From JBKECP01 sp047974765 (GTDB taxonomy: Bacteria > Pseudomonadota > Gammaproteobacteria > Pseudomonadales > Halieaceae): DNA of 64,000 bases. Location: positions 62,001 through 126,000 of the forward strand of contig JBKECP010000043.1 of assembly GCA_047974765.1 (NCBI GenBank). The letters are read 5' to 3'. Each line of letters begins with the position of its first letter. Positions within the stretch are counted from its first letter, which is position 1. The position numbers and the translations under genes are program-made. Below, piece by piece: positions 37,108 through 46,707 of the stretch. The notes beneath the pieces were generated by a model. It was not told where the DNA came from. It was given only the letters and a program-made list of their open reading frames with translations, and did no database searches.

Positions 37108-39123
37108 TTATTTTTTTAACCTGGGCAACAGTTCAAGCACACGCTGCCAGTCACGCTGTTTCTGTTCAGACATTTCTGCCAATTCAAAGGTATTGCGTTC
37201 CTTTTTTACACCTCTGAGAGCCCTTCGCATAGGGTCATCTTCGCTCCCCTCCTGCCAGTCAAAACGCAGTCCCTTTTTTTCCATCCACTGAACACGCCCC
37301 AGTATCCACCCGGGATGATTATCAGAAAAAACCACCATTTGCAGCAGGTTGAGTCCGTTTTTATCACGGTAGTCAGTATTTGGCTGATACTGCCAGATAA
37401 CATCAGCTGTCATATCATCCAGCGCCAGCGCCAGCGGTGGCCCGATAAAATCATCCGAATCAAGATTCCAGATAAAATTCACATCAGCACCTGCTGCCAG
37501 CATTAACATGAGCGCAGCGGCATCACCAAAGACGCTGGCATTGAGTAGAGCCGGGCCTTCGCCCTCTTTGGACATGTTGTACGAAAATCGCGCAATTTTC
37601 GTGCCATACTCGGCACTGGCGCCGTTTTGCAGTAATAATTGCACGCTTTTCAAGCGGTCTTCATCGCTGCGTTTTTCCTGACTTCTGCTTGTAGTTATAG
37701 AGCTATAGGGATAGGTGGAAGGCAAATCAAAATACCGGAGCGGAGAGTCGTAATCGACAAGAAAATAATTCAGCAGTGCCTGGTCGGCGTTATACAACAA
37801 CCATTGAGGTGTCACCTGGACGTAGTTAGACAACACCGTCGGATTTCCGCCCATGCGCAGGTAATTCTTGAGCTCTTCATAGGTAATTGTGCGTTCGTGG
37901 ATTTTTCCACTAAGTTTACGCAGTGCCTTGCGGTTGCGCATACGTGTAAAGATTCCGCCCCGCTCGATTTTCTCCGCTTTTTCAGCCTGAATACGACGCC
38001 CCTCTGACAGGGCTTTGAACTGCATATCGTCAGTATTGTCAGAGCGCTCTTCTGGCGTATCATCCTTACTCTTTCGCTCTACAGCTTCCTGTTGTGTTTC
38101 TGCCAGAGAAAGGTCTGTATATCTCATCCGCTTGAGCATATCAGCAAGCTGTTGCCAGCCCGCCGCCAGCTCAGGAGGATATTTATCAGCACTGTAATAG
38201 TTTTGTTTCCATTGTGCCCACAGCCAGGGATCCTGGGATGCCAACTCAGGATGATCAGCATAGCCATAACGCAGACCCCGCTCTTCCAGCCAGTGCAAAC
38301 GCCATAAAATGGGTTCAACCGATGAGCTGGTATCGCCTATGGCAATAACCAGCTTATCCAGCCAACTCCTGACGTCTATCGGACGTTCAGGCAGCAGGTC
38401 ATCGCCGGCATAACGGCTAATGACCTCAAGTACCGGCAGACTGGCCGCTTCCAGTGCCGGTGTTGCCCATCCATATTTGCCATAATTATCATGGAGTTTA
38501 ATATCAGCACCATGAGCCACCAGCAGATGAATAGCCTCTACATCACCAATACGACTGGCAAAAATCAGGGGCTGGGCATTGCCCCAATCCTCCATGGAAT
38601 AAATCCCCAAGGGCACATCAGGCTGCGCCTGGGCGCCATTTTTTAACAACAGGGCCAGCGATTGATAACGATCACTTCGCCTGTCTTTTACCAGAGCCTG
38701 GTTGGCTTCTCGCGTTAGAGCCCACTCTTTCCGGTAGTTCGGGTATAAGCTTTCGTCTTTGGCTCTTGTCTGAATATGATCTGCGTCGCCAATAAAAAAA
38801 TTCAGCAGCATTTCTGTACGCCCAGCCAGCCAGGTCACATCCGGAGCATAGTCACGAAGAAAGTCCGGATCACCACCCAAAAGAAGATAGTCTTTTAATT
38901 CCTCATAACTGATCTGACGGGTATATATACGATGACCAAGCTCCGTCAGCTTTTGTCGGTTCTTTCGTCTGTCTGCCTCACTGCCGCGTTGCAGCTGCGG
39001 TATAGCTTGCATATTCAGTACTCCGTCAGACTCCTGAGCCGCTGCCTGCGCAGATAACGGCAAGCCGTACAGCAACAGACTTGTTGTTAGTATCAGCACC
39101 TTTATTGTTTGCATCGTTTGCAT
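37108..39123 (-). CDS. Exported ankyrin-like repeat protein with internal duplication
   Basis: 671 residues with a signal peptide (to about residue 27, ending SAQA). Two homologous modules follow. Module 1 (about 50-330) and module 2 (about 395-665) both contain (I/T)(S/T)YEELK(D/N)YL..GG(D/N)P, LLNYF or LLNFF, a SLALLLKNGA / SVQLLLQNGA ankyrin-type helix pair, a second LLVAHGADI / LMLAAGADVNF ankyrin helix, and W(L/M)E(E/K)(R/K)GLR. A Lys/Glu-rich linker joins them. Ankyrin motifs indicate protein binding, probably in the periplasm. It is not linked to a recognisable partner gene; the upstream neighbour ndh is divergent. No enzymatic motif is seen. Confidence 0.8.
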   Translation of the reverse strand: MQTMQTIKVLILTTSLLLYGLPLSAQAAAQESDGVLNMQAIPQLQRGSEADRRKNRQKLTELGHRIYTRQISYEELKDYLLLGGDPDFLRDYAPDVTWLAGRTEMLLNFFIGDADHIQTRAKDESLYPNYRKEWALTREANQALVKDRRSDRYQSLALLLKNGAQAQPDVPLGIYSMEDWGNAQPLIFASRIGDVEAIHLLVAHGADIKLHDNYGKYGWATPALEAASLPVLEVISRYAGDDLLPERPIDVRSWLDKLVIAIGDTSSSVEPILWRLHWLEERGLRYGYADHPELASQDPWLWAQWKQNYYSADKYPPELAAGWQQLADMLKRMRYTDLSLAETQQEAVERKSKDDTPEERSDNTDDMQFKALSEGRRIQAEKAEKIERGGIFTRMRNRKALRKLSGKIHERTITYEELKNYLRMGGNPTVLSNYVQVTPQWLLYNADQALLNYFLVDYDSPLRYFDLPSTYPYSSITTSRSQEKRSDEDRLKSVQLLLQNGASAEYGTKIARFSYNMSKEGEGPALLNASVFGDAAALMLMLAAGADVNFIWNLDSDDFIGPPLALALDDMTADVIWQYQPNTDYRDKNGLNLLQMVVFSDNHPGWILGRVQWMEKKGLRFDWQEGSEDDPMRRALRGVKKERNTFELAEMSEQKQRDWQRVLELLPRLKK

Positions 39124-39265
39124 TGTCTGAATCCGGTCATCAGGATAGTTTTTTATCTATTGCATTTTTGCACCGTATAGAAAGCCTGTGCACTTGGCAA
39201 TATTGCGAGCCAGGCAGTGTGTGGGTAAGCTTCGGCACACCGTATCTGACCAGAAGGGAGCTGGT

Positions 39266-40576
39266 ATGCAGATAGTTATCGTGGGTGGAGGTGCTGGCGG
39301 CCTGGAACTGGCCACCACACTGGGCAAAAAACTGGGTCGGCGAAACAGAGCTGATATCACGCTGATTGATCGCAATCACACCCATATCTGGAAACCGCTG
39401 CTGCATGAGGTTGCCTCCGGTTCTCTGGATGGCGAACTCGACGCCGTCACTTACCGGGTACAGGGTCATCACTGTGGTTTTGATTTTGAGCTGGGCACAC
39501 TCTGCGGCGTTAATCGCGCCAACAAAACCATTAAACTGGCCGCCCTGCACGACGAGGAGGGCCGGGAAATACTACCGGCACGGGAACGCTCCTACGACAT
39601 ACTGGTGCTGGCCATCGGTTCAGTTTCCAATGACTTTAATGTCAGCGGTGTAGCCAGTCACTGTATTTTTCTCGACTCGGTCGATCAGGCCGCCCGTTTT
39701 CATCGGCGCCTGGTCAACGGTTTTATCAAGCTCAATCAGGTTATCGCCAACGGCAACAGGGAGCAGCAGATAAATATTGCTATTGTTGGCGGTGGCGCAA
39801 CCGGCGTTGAACTGGCAGCAGAACTATACAAAGCGCGGGAGTGGTTTGCCACCTACGGCCTGAAGGAAATCAGCCCGCAACACCTGTCTGTGAGCATTGT
39901 TGAGGCCGGCCCGAGAATACTGCCTGCACTCAACGAGCAAATTGCCAGCGGCGCCCACCGGGAGCTGGAGACCTTGGGTGTACACGTTCAGCTCAACACC
40001 ACCGTCAACAGCGCTGACGATGAAGGTTTGCATACCAAAGACGGCCAGTATATTCCCGCCGATATTGCCGTGTGGACCGCGGGAATCAAAGCACCTGATT
40101 TTCTGCGTGAAATCGAAGGGCTACAGTGTAACCGGGCCGGACAACTTATCGTAAAACCCACACTACAGGTACGCGGTGACAAGGATATATTCGCGCTGGG
40201 CGACTGCGCCGGATTCTCCCTGAACAGCGCCGAAGGCCGGGTATCATGGGTTCCACCCCGCGCCCAATCAGCTCACCAGATGGCGGCCACTACCGGCAAA
40301 AATATCATTGCCAAAATTGATGGCAAACCACTGCGGGAATTTATCTATCGTGACCGTGGCTCACTGGTTTCACTCAGCGACTACAGCTCCTTTGGCCGTC
40401 TGATGAGTGGACTGGGTGGCAGTGGTATTAATCTGGAAGGAAAAATGGCCCGCTGGGCCTATGTTTCTCTTTATCGTATGCATCAGGTTGCCCTCTACGG
40501 CTGGTGGCGCACTGGCATATTGGCTCTGGGAGATCGCTTCAATCATTTTGTGCGCCCGCGGTTCAAGCTGCATTGA
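39266..40576 (+). CDS. ndh: Type II NADH:quinone oxidoreductase (NDH-2)
   Basis: 436 residues from the ATG at 39266, with AAGGGAG 7 bases upstream. Two Rossmann motifs: MQIVIVGGGAGGLELA for FAD and NIAIVGGGATGVELAAEL for NADH. ALGDCAGF and VPPRAQSAHQMA form the FAD/quinone-side pattern of NDH-2, and the C-terminal amphipathic stretch (about 375-436) is the membrane-attachment segment. Non-proton-pumping NADH oxidation feeding the quinone pool. Monocistronic by spacing. Confidence 0.93.
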   Translation: MQIVIVGGGAGGLELATTLGKKLGRRNRADITLIDRNHTHIWKPLLHEVASGSLDGELDAVTYRVQGHHCGFDFELGTLCGVNRANKTIKLAALHDEEGREILPARERSYDILVLAIGSVSNDFNVSGVASHCIFLDSVDQAARFHRRLVNGFIKLNQVIANGNREQQINIAIVGGGATGVELAAELYKAREWFATYGLKEISPQHLSVSIVEAGPRILPALNEQIASGAHRELETLGVHVQLNTTVNSADDEGLHTKDGQYIPADIAVWTAGIKAPDFLREIEGLQCNRAGQLIVKPTLQVRGDKDIFALGDCAGFSLNSAEGRVSWVPPRAQSAHQMAATTGKNIIAKIDGKPLREFIYRDRGSLVSLSDYSSFGRLMSGLGGSGINLEGKMARWAYVSLYRMHQVALYGWWRTGILALGDRFNHFVRPRFKLH

Positions 40577-40654
40577 GATTATCTATGCCTGATTATCAAT
40601 AGCAACCGGAACAAAAAATTACTATCTATATAATTTTTCAAACAGGCGTTATTG

Positions 40655-41488
40655 ATGCGTGCATCCTTTAATACAGACACATTCACTGCCGATATTAGTC
40701 AATGGATGAAGGCCCGGGGTTTTATAGCTTCAGGAAGAAAAATACCTTTTCTTGAGCCACAATTTGAATATTTTGACCGGGTCTCTGCTCACTGCCCTTA
40801 TTTAGTCGAATGTATTGATATTGAGTTTGAAAATAAAGGCTATCAGGTGAGTGCCTGCCTGGCACTGGCCAGCGCTTACGAACAACCTGCCTATTTTTTA
40901 AGGGATGCAGCACTTAAGCTCGGCAAAAAAGGCGCTGTACTGGCAAGCTCTCACGACAAACCTGTCTTTTTTTATGAAAGCGAGAGCAAAAAACTGACCC
41001 AACAACTCGAAATACAGCTATTGCCAACATTGGCTTTGTGGTCTGACCTGGCACAATTACGCGACTACTACCTCTATATTGGTCAATATTCCCTGCCAGT
41101 GGAAAATACCAAAATTTTCCAGCGCATTAATATCAGCCCATTAAAGAGGCACCTGCGTTTTCCCAATATTCTGATGACACTTCATGGCTACTTGGGTGAC
41201 ATGAAACAAGCGCTTGAATTTCTCGAACTTTACGGCATTTTTAATGAACACCAATACTCGCAGCAGCATATTGATGAAACACTGTCTTCTGCTATCCAGC
41301 ATCACTCAACAAACCCACAGGTTTTACTGGAAAAATACAGTCGCCATATAACACACAAACACTGGACAAAAAACGCACAACAAGATTTACAGGCAGGCAT
41401 TTTCAACCGGCGAACAGCGGCGCAGTTATTGGAAAATCACCAGCGGGATTGCTATATGTCAAATTATGAAGAGATCATTAGCCTGTAA
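40655..41488 (+). CDS. Hypothetical protein, no recognised family
   Basis: 277 residues from the ATG at 40655 (a TTG directly precedes it). Soluble, with no signal peptide or membrane segment. Mixed composition with many aromatic residues; the last 100 residues are predicted helical and rich in Gln and His. I see no catalytic motif. The DNA is more AT-rich than the adjacent ndh, which may hint at acquisition. The next gene, 90 bases downstream on the same strand, encodes a small secreted protein; whether they are functionally linked is unknown. Confidence 0.65.
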   Translation: MRASFNTDTFTADISQWMKARGFIASGRKIPFLEPQFEYFDRVSAHCPYLVECIDIEFENKGYQVSACLALASAYEQPAYFLRDAALKLGKKGAVLASSHDKPVFFYESESKKLTQQLEIQLLPTLALWSDLAQLRDYYLYIGQYSLPVENTKIFQRINISPLKRHLRFPNILMTLHGYLGDMKQALEFLELYGIFNEHQYSQQHIDETLSSAIQHHSTNPQVLLEKYSRHITHKHWTKNAQQDLQAGIFNRRTAAQLLENHQRDCYMSNYEEIISL

Positions 41489-41578
41489 AGCAGAGAACAA
41501 AGGATATTGCCTGTTTTTTCACAGGCTGATATCTGAAAAAATACATCATCACAACACACATAAACTACAGGGATATAT

Positions 41579-41995
41579 ATGTTCACTCTCCAACGTTGTC
41601 TTATTGTATGGGCTGCTCTGTCTGCACCGGTATTGGCCGAAGAACCCTGCGAAAGCCATTTCACCAAGGAAGGCGGTTTTTTTAAAGGCACAACCTTCAA
41701 AACATGGGCTGATATCAAGGGGATTTCCTCCAGCCAGGCCTATAAAAAAGCCTACCTTCACCTTTCAAAAGAGGGTTGGAAAATTGTCAGCTCGGACAAA
41801 GATATCGGCATTATCTCCGCCTCTCAGGACGTATCCTTTGGCGAAGGTAAAACAGCACCATTGAATGTGGTTGTCGAAGAAAGCGGCAGCGGCACAAAAA
41901 TCAGCATCAGCTTCTCACTATCAGGTGGCGTCATGTCTCCCAGCAGTGCTGTTAAGGACAGCTTCTGCGACATTATCACAGCAGCAGGGCAATAG
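41579..41995 (+). CDS. Small exported protein of unknown function
   Basis: 138 residues, with AGGGA 6 bases before the ATG. Signal peptide to about residue 20 (APVLA-EEPC). The mature protein has only Cys24 and Cys130, a likely disulfide joining the two ends. The pattern KKAYLHLSKEGWKIVSSDKDIGIISASQDVSFG...LNVVVEESGSGTKISISFSLSGGV resembles small periplasmic alpha/beta domains where one strand-helix unit is followed by a beta hairpin. No named family recognised. Confidence 0.7.
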   Translation: MFTLQRCLIVWAALSAPVLAEEPCESHFTKEGGFFKGTTFKTWADIKGISSSQAYKKAYLHLSKEGWKIVSSDKDIGIISASQDVSFGEGKTAPLNVVVEESGSGTKISISFSLSGGVMSPSSAVKDSFCDIITAAGQ

Positions 41996-42046
41996 CGGCA
42001 GGTGGCAACAAGTGATAGTTACACAGAAGTGATAATTGCACAGGAC

Positions 42047-44194
42047 TCAGCTAAATAGTGCGCCTGCGGCGGCCTTCTCCAGCGCAATTGCCGGTGGTTC
42101 GAAGCGCTCGCCGTAGGCGGCAGTCAGCTCACGACAGCGATCGATAAAGCGCTGTACGCCGTAGGTATTGACGAACTGGATAAAACCGCCAGTCCAGGTA
42201 GGCGCACCGATACCCATAATGGAGCCGATATTGCCATCCTCCACCGTGCGCAACACACCGCTTTGCAGGCACTTGAGGGTTTCGATCACCTGCCTGAACA
42301 GCAGTCTGTCCTTCACATCGGCATCCGGCAGGGCAACATCCGCCTTGTAGTAGAGGTCCAGCAGGCCCGGCCAGATACTCTTGCTGCCATCTTCGGCATA
42401 TTCATAGAAGCCACCGTCGTGGTGGCGCCCGCCCCGACCATTGTCAGTAAGTATTGTTGCAATCACACTACGCATAATCGAACCGTCACTGAACTTGTCC
42501 TGCACTCCCATATCCTGCCAGGTTTGCTGAACCTTATGAGACAATTCCAGGCTGACCTCATCGTGAACGGCAAGCGGACCAGCGAACATACCGACAGCTT
42601 TTCCCAGCGCATCTATTTTGACCGGATGAAGCCCTTCCACCAATAAACGAATACCCTCATCAAGGTAAGTACCAAAGGTGCGCGAGATGAAAAAGCCCGG
42701 TGAATCACTGACCACAATCGGTGTTTTACGAATCTGGCGCACATAGTCAAAGGCGCGGGCCAGGGTTGCGTCACTGGTTTTCTCGCCGCAGATAATTTCC
42801 ACCAGTGGCATCTTGTCGACCGGCGAGAAGAAATGAACGCCGATAAAATTACCGGGGCGGGCACTGGCCTGTGCCAACAAACTGATCGGCAGGGTTGAGG
42901 TGTTGGAGCCCCACACACCGCTGTCAGTCAGACAACCCTCCAGCTCGCGGGTGATATTGTGCTTGAGCTGCCTATTCTCGAACACGGCCTCGATAATCAG
43001 GTCGCAGCTCTTGAGATCCTCTGCCTCGACCGTGGGCTTGATCTTATCAAGAATGGCTGTTTTTTTGGCCTCATCCATTCGGCCTTTGGCCACGCGCCTG
43101 GCAAGCAGGGTTTCAATGCAGGCCTTGCTCTTCTCAGCCGCTTCCAGAGTGATATCCTTGAGTACCACCTCGATATCCGCCACCGCCGAGGAACAGGCAA
43201 TGCCCTGCCCCATCGTACCGGCACCGAGCACGCCCACCCGGCTGACCTTCGAAGCCGGAATGTCCGTTGGCCGACTGGCACCGGCATTGACTTTATTGAG
43301 GCCGAAGAAGAAAGTGGACATCATATTTTTGGCCACGTTGCCCACCACCAGACTGGCCAGGCCCTGCGACTCGATCCGCAGGGCGGTGTCCAGATCCAGG
43401 CGGGCGGCCGATACTGCACAGTCGAGAATTTTCTCCGGTGCAGGCAACAGGCCGCGGGTTTTCTGGAACAATAGCGCTGGTGCCACCTGAATCATCTGCA
43501 CATTGGCCGGGTGATTGGCGTCACCACCGGGAATGCGGTGGCCCTTTTTATCCCAGGGCTGAACCGCCGCCCCGGGATTGTTACGCTGCGACAGAATCCA
43601 TTTTTTGCCCGCAGGCACCAGCTTTTCGCAGCTGTCCACCATCTCGTGTATCAGCCCTTCCTCAAGCGCTCTGGCTGCATCCACGCGAGTACCTTCCAGC
43701 AGGTAAGGCAGGGCTTTTTGCAGGCCCAGCAGATTGACCATCCGCACCACACCGCCACCACCAGGCAGCAGACCCAGGGTCACTTCCGGCAGGCCAATAA
43801 TGACACTGGCATCGTTCCAGACAATGCGGTAGTTACAGCACAGGGCAATTTCAAAGCCACCCCCCAGGGCCGCACTGTTGATTGCCGCCACCACCGGCAC
43901 CGGCAGTTTTTCAATACGGCGCAGTTGTGACTTGCTTGCCTCCAGACCGAGGAAGAATTCCTCACCCTTGTCTCTGTCGACGGCCAGTAATTCATACAGG
44001 TCACCACCGGCAAAAAATACTTTTTTGGCAGAGGTAAACACCACCCCGGTGAGGCCTGCTTCCTGCTCCAGTTTGTCGATGGTTTCACACATAGCGATAT
44101 TGTATTCCCGGTTCATGGTATTGACCGGGCCGTTCATATCCATCTTGATGGTAACGATGCCATCGGCATCTTTTTCATATCTAAATACACTCAC
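42047..44194 (-). CDS. Multifunctional fatty-acid oxidation protein (enoyl-CoA hydratase / 3-hydroxyacyl-CoA dehydrogenase)
   Basis: 715 residues from a GTG (44194). The N-terminal crotonase domain (to about 200) has the oxyanion-hole and catalytic Glu pattern AALGGGFEIALC and LPEVTLGLLPGGGG. The hydroxyacyl-CoA dehydrogenase follows, with NAD-binding VGVLGAGTMGQGIA (about 318) and the catalytic His in GVHFFSPVDKMPLVEII. Two C-terminal helical domains are present. It acts as the FadB/FadJ alpha subunit with the thiolase encoded 78 bases upstream on the same strand. Confidence 0.92.
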   Translation of the reverse strand: MSVFRYEKDADGIVTIKMDMNGPVNTMNREYNIAMCETIDKLEQEAGLTGVVFTSAKKVFFAGGDLYELLAVDRDKGEEFFLGLEASKSQLRRIEKLPVPVVAAINSAALGGGFEIALCCNYRIVWNDASVIIGLPEVTLGLLPGGGGVVRMVNLLGLQKALPYLLEGTRVDAARALEEGLIHEMVDSCEKLVPAGKKWILSQRNNPGAAVQPWDKKGHRIPGGDANHPANVQMIQVAPALLFQKTRGLLPAPEKILDCAVSAARLDLDTALRIESQGLASLVVGNVAKNMMSTFFFGLNKVNAGASRPTDIPASKVSRVGVLGAGTMGQGIACSSAVADIEVVLKDITLEAAEKSKACIETLLARRVAKGRMDEAKKTAILDKIKPTVEAEDLKSCDLIIEAVFENRQLKHNITRELEGCLTDSGVWGSNTSTLPISLLAQASARPGNFIGVHFFSPVDKMPLVEIICGEKTSDATLARAFDYVRQIRKTPIVVSDSPGFFISRTFGTYLDEGIRLLVEGLHPVKIDALGKAVGMFAGPLAVHDEVSLELSHKVQQTWQDMGVQDKFSDGSIMRSVIATILTDNGRGGRHHDGGFYEYAEDGSKSIWPGLLDLYYKADVALPDADVKDRLLFRQVIETLKCLQSGVLRTVEDGNIGSIMGIGAPTWTGGFIQFVNTYGVQRFIDRCRELTAAYGERFEPPAIALEKAAAGALFS

Positions 44195-44272
44195 ACTCTG
44201 CCTGCCTCTGTCTTTTTTCAGACTTGCCGAAACCGATTTGAATCTGCCCGAACGATCTTGACGACCAGATCA

Positions 44273-45481
44273 TCAAACACGCTCAATAAGGGTGGAAATA
44301 CCCATACCACCGCCCACACAGAGCGACAGCATGGCCCGCTTGAGATTTCTGCGCTCAAGTTCATCGAGCATGGTGCTGACCAGCATCGCACCGGTGGCAC
44401 CCAGCGGGTGCCCCATGGCAATGGCACCGCCGTTCACATTGGTCACTTCATGGTCAATATCGAGATCTTTCATATAGCGCATGGCGACCGAGGCGAAGGC
44501 TTCGTTGATTTCCCACAGGTTGATATCGGATACTTTAAGACCGGCCTTGCGCAGGCATTTTTGGGCTGCCGGACCGGGGCCAGTGAGCATGATGACAGGA
44601 TCGGTGGACAGCACGGCGGTAGCCACGATACGGCCACGGGGCTTGAGGCCAAGATCCCTGCCAGCCTGCTCGCTGCCAATCAGTACCGCTGCAGCACCGT
44701 CCACAATGCCAGAGGAATTACCCGGCGTATGTACATGCTCAATACGTTCCAGAGTGTTGTATTTGGCCAGAATAATATCGTCAAAACCCATCTTGCCGGG
44801 TATTTCAAAAGAAGCGTTCAAGCCAGCCAGACCCGCCAGGGTGGTATCGGGCCTGATAAAGTCATCGCGCTCTAAAATAGTTATACCGTTGCTGTCGCGC
44901 ACCGGTACTACCGAGCGGTCAAAATAGCCGTTGTCGCGGGCATGGGTTGCCCGCTGCTGGGAGATCAGTGCATAGCGGTCAACATCGTCACGACGATAGC
45001 CTTCCAGAGTCGCAATCGTATCCGCACCGATACCCTGGGGCACAAAGCCGGTTTTCAGACTGAAGCCCGGATCACCCCCCATGGCACCGCCATTGGAGCC
45101 CATCGCCACCCTCGACATACATTCAACACCACCAGCCACAACCAGGTCTTCCCAGCCCGAAGCGACCTTCTGGGCGGCAATATTGACCGCCTCCAGGCCC
45201 GATGCACAGAAACGGTCAAGCTGCACACCGGCCACAGATTCATCCCACTCGGCATTTTGCACCACCATCTTGGCGACGTTGGAACCCTGTTCACCGATTG
45301 GCGTAACACAGCCCATGACCACATCATCAACACAGGCGGTATCGAGCTGATGACGCTCCTGCAGGGCGCGCAACAGGCCGGCGGCAAGGTCGATCGGTTT
45401 GACTTCATGCAAGGCACCACCGGGCCTGCCCTTGCTGCGGGGTGTACGCACGGCATCGAAGATATAGGCAGAACGGGACAT
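44273..45481 (-). CDS. Acetyl-CoA C-acyltransferase (thiolase)
   Basis: 402 residues. Acyl-enzyme Cys in LDRFCASGLEAVNIA (about residue 90), and the usual C-terminal set: NEAFASVAM, GGAIAMGHPLGATGAM with the catalytic His, and CVGGGMG with the base Cys. Thiolytic cleavage of 3-ketoacyl-CoA in the last step of beta-oxidation. It precedes the FadB-like gene, so the pair forms an alpha/beta beta-oxidation operon. The chain-length preference cannot be read from sequence. Confidence 0.93.
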   Translation of the reverse strand: MSRSAYIFDAVRTPRSKGRPGGALHEVKPIDLAAGLLRALQERHQLDTACVDDVVMGCVTPIGEQGSNVAKMVVQNAEWDESVAGVQLDRFCASGLEAVNIAAQKVASGWEDLVVAGGVECMSRVAMGSNGGAMGGDPGFSLKTGFVPQGIGADTIATLEGYRRDDVDRYALISQQRATHARDNGYFDRSVVPVRDSNGITILERDDFIRPDTTLAGLAGLNASFEIPGKMGFDDIILAKYNTLERIEHVHTPGNSSGIVDGAAAVLIGSEQAGRDLGLKPRGRIVATAVLSTDPVIMLTGPGPAAQKCLRKAGLKVSDINLWEINEAFASVAMRYMKDLDIDHEVTNVNGGAIAMGHPLGATGAMLVSTMLDELERRNLKRAMLSLCVGGGMGISTLIERV

Positions 45482-45549
45482 TTATCAAGCCTCTGAAATT
45501 ACTGGTAAACCTGCGATAAAGATACACAGTGCTATATATTGCGATGTCG

Positions 45550-45794
45550 TTAAACCTAGATTCCGCAGTTGACTGCTTATTTTGTTGTTGAAAGTCGCAT
45601 AAGCACTGGACTTTTTGTCTTTGGTCACATTCACCTTGCGGGTGAGCGCGCTACGCACCCACTGGCACTGCACTCGGTGCGTCAGGCGGTGTTACTCCGT
45701 CTTGCGGGCAATCAGCCCGCAGCGTTGTCGCGCCTTGCCTGGCACATCAATTACAGCACCATTGGGCACATCCAACTGCAGATTTTAGATTAAA
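45550..45794. repeat. Dispersed repeat, family 2, complete copy with inverted termini
   Basis: A 245-bp element. Its ends are imperfect inverted repeats: the left TTAAACCTAGATTCCGCAGT and the complement of the right TTTAATCTAAAATCTGCAGT match at about 17 of 22 bases. No convincing transposase is encoded. A 74-codon frame crosses it, but its protein resembles nothing I know. The remaining bases of 45482-45966 contain no gene. Confidence 0.65.
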
Positions 45795-45966
45795 GCGGGC
45801 ACAATGACGTCAAGACTAAAAAACTGATTACTGAAGACAATTCTCTTTAGCCGTACAGAACGGAGAATAATCGGCTGTTATCCCGGGCGAAATCAACTGT
45901 CCCGGCAGTCGTAGCCATTACAATAAAATTAAGCTTGAAACTGTCTTTATGGGCAGCTGCCGAACC

Positions 45967-46707
45967 TTAGCAGTAAGCCTCCGGATCCAGGCGACGCATT
46001 TCTGCCTCAATCCAGCTTTCAAGCTCTTTGGTCAATTCATTGGGTTTTTTTCCCTCAGTCGGTATCGGCGCACCAATAGAAACGTCAATAAGACCAGGCT
46101 TCATAAAAAGCGAACGCGGTGGCCAGCAACGTGCCGAGGTCACTGCCACCGGAATAATGGAAGCTCCGGTTTCCACCGCCAGCCGGGCAGCACCGGATTT
46201 GTAACTTCCACTTTTACCGCGAGCGATACGTGTTCCTTCAGGGAACATAATTACCCACTTGCCGCGATCCATCAGTGTACGCCCCTGCTCAGCCACTTTT
46301 GACCAGGCCTCTGAACCCCGACTGCGGTTGATATGAATCATTTTCAGGCAGCCCATAGCCCAGCCAAAAACCGGAATCATCAGTAATTCCTTTTTAAAAA
46401 CATAGGCCAGTGGGTGAGGTGTCATACTCGGAAAAAAGAAAGTCTCCCAGGCAGACTGATGTTTTGGACACAGCACAATACGCTGCATATCTTCCGGGGC
46501 TGGTAAATTTTCAGCCCCGTGAATTTTATATTGCACACCACCTATCAGGCGACAGGCATTAACCGCACCCTTTAACCAGGGCACGGCAAACCACCACCAC
46601 AGTCGCTCCTCTTTCAAAAAGAGCGCAGCGATAACAATCGCCAGCCCCAGAGGAATAACTGACAAAGCCAGCCATAACCAGACCAGTACGGAGCGGACAA
46701 CATTCAT
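45967..46707 (-). CDS. 1-acyl-sn-glycerol-3-phosphate acyltransferase-like (PlsC family)
   Basis: 246 residues with an N-terminal membrane helix (about 5-30). Acyltransferase motif I reads KHQSAWETFFF, with Glu replacing Asp of the classical H(X)4D; this variant is known in bacterial PlsC homologues. Motif III is FPEGTRIARG, followed by KSGAARLAVETGASIIPVA. Transfers acyl chains to lysophosphatidic acid or a related lipid at the inner membrane. It overlaps the upstream hydrolase gene by 4 bases (ATGA), so the two are coupled. Confidence 0.88.
   Translation of the reverse strand: MNVVRSVLVWLWLALSVIPLGLAIVIAALFLKEERLWWWFAVPWLKGAVNACRLIGGVQYKIHGAENLPAPEDMQRIVLCPKHQSAWETFFFPSMTPHPLAYVFKKELLMIPVFGWAMGCLKMIHINRSRGSEAWSKVAEQGRTLMDRGKWVIMFPEGTRIARGKSGSYKSGAARLAVETGASIIPVAVTSARCWPPRSLFMKPGLIDVSIGAPIPTEGKKPNELTKELESWIEAEMRRLDPEAYC

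Noticed and set aside
45569..45793. 74-codon frame inside the family 2 repeat as a transposase fragment
   Set aside because: The translation shows no DDE or helix-turn-helix pattern and the frame depends on the repeat alone.
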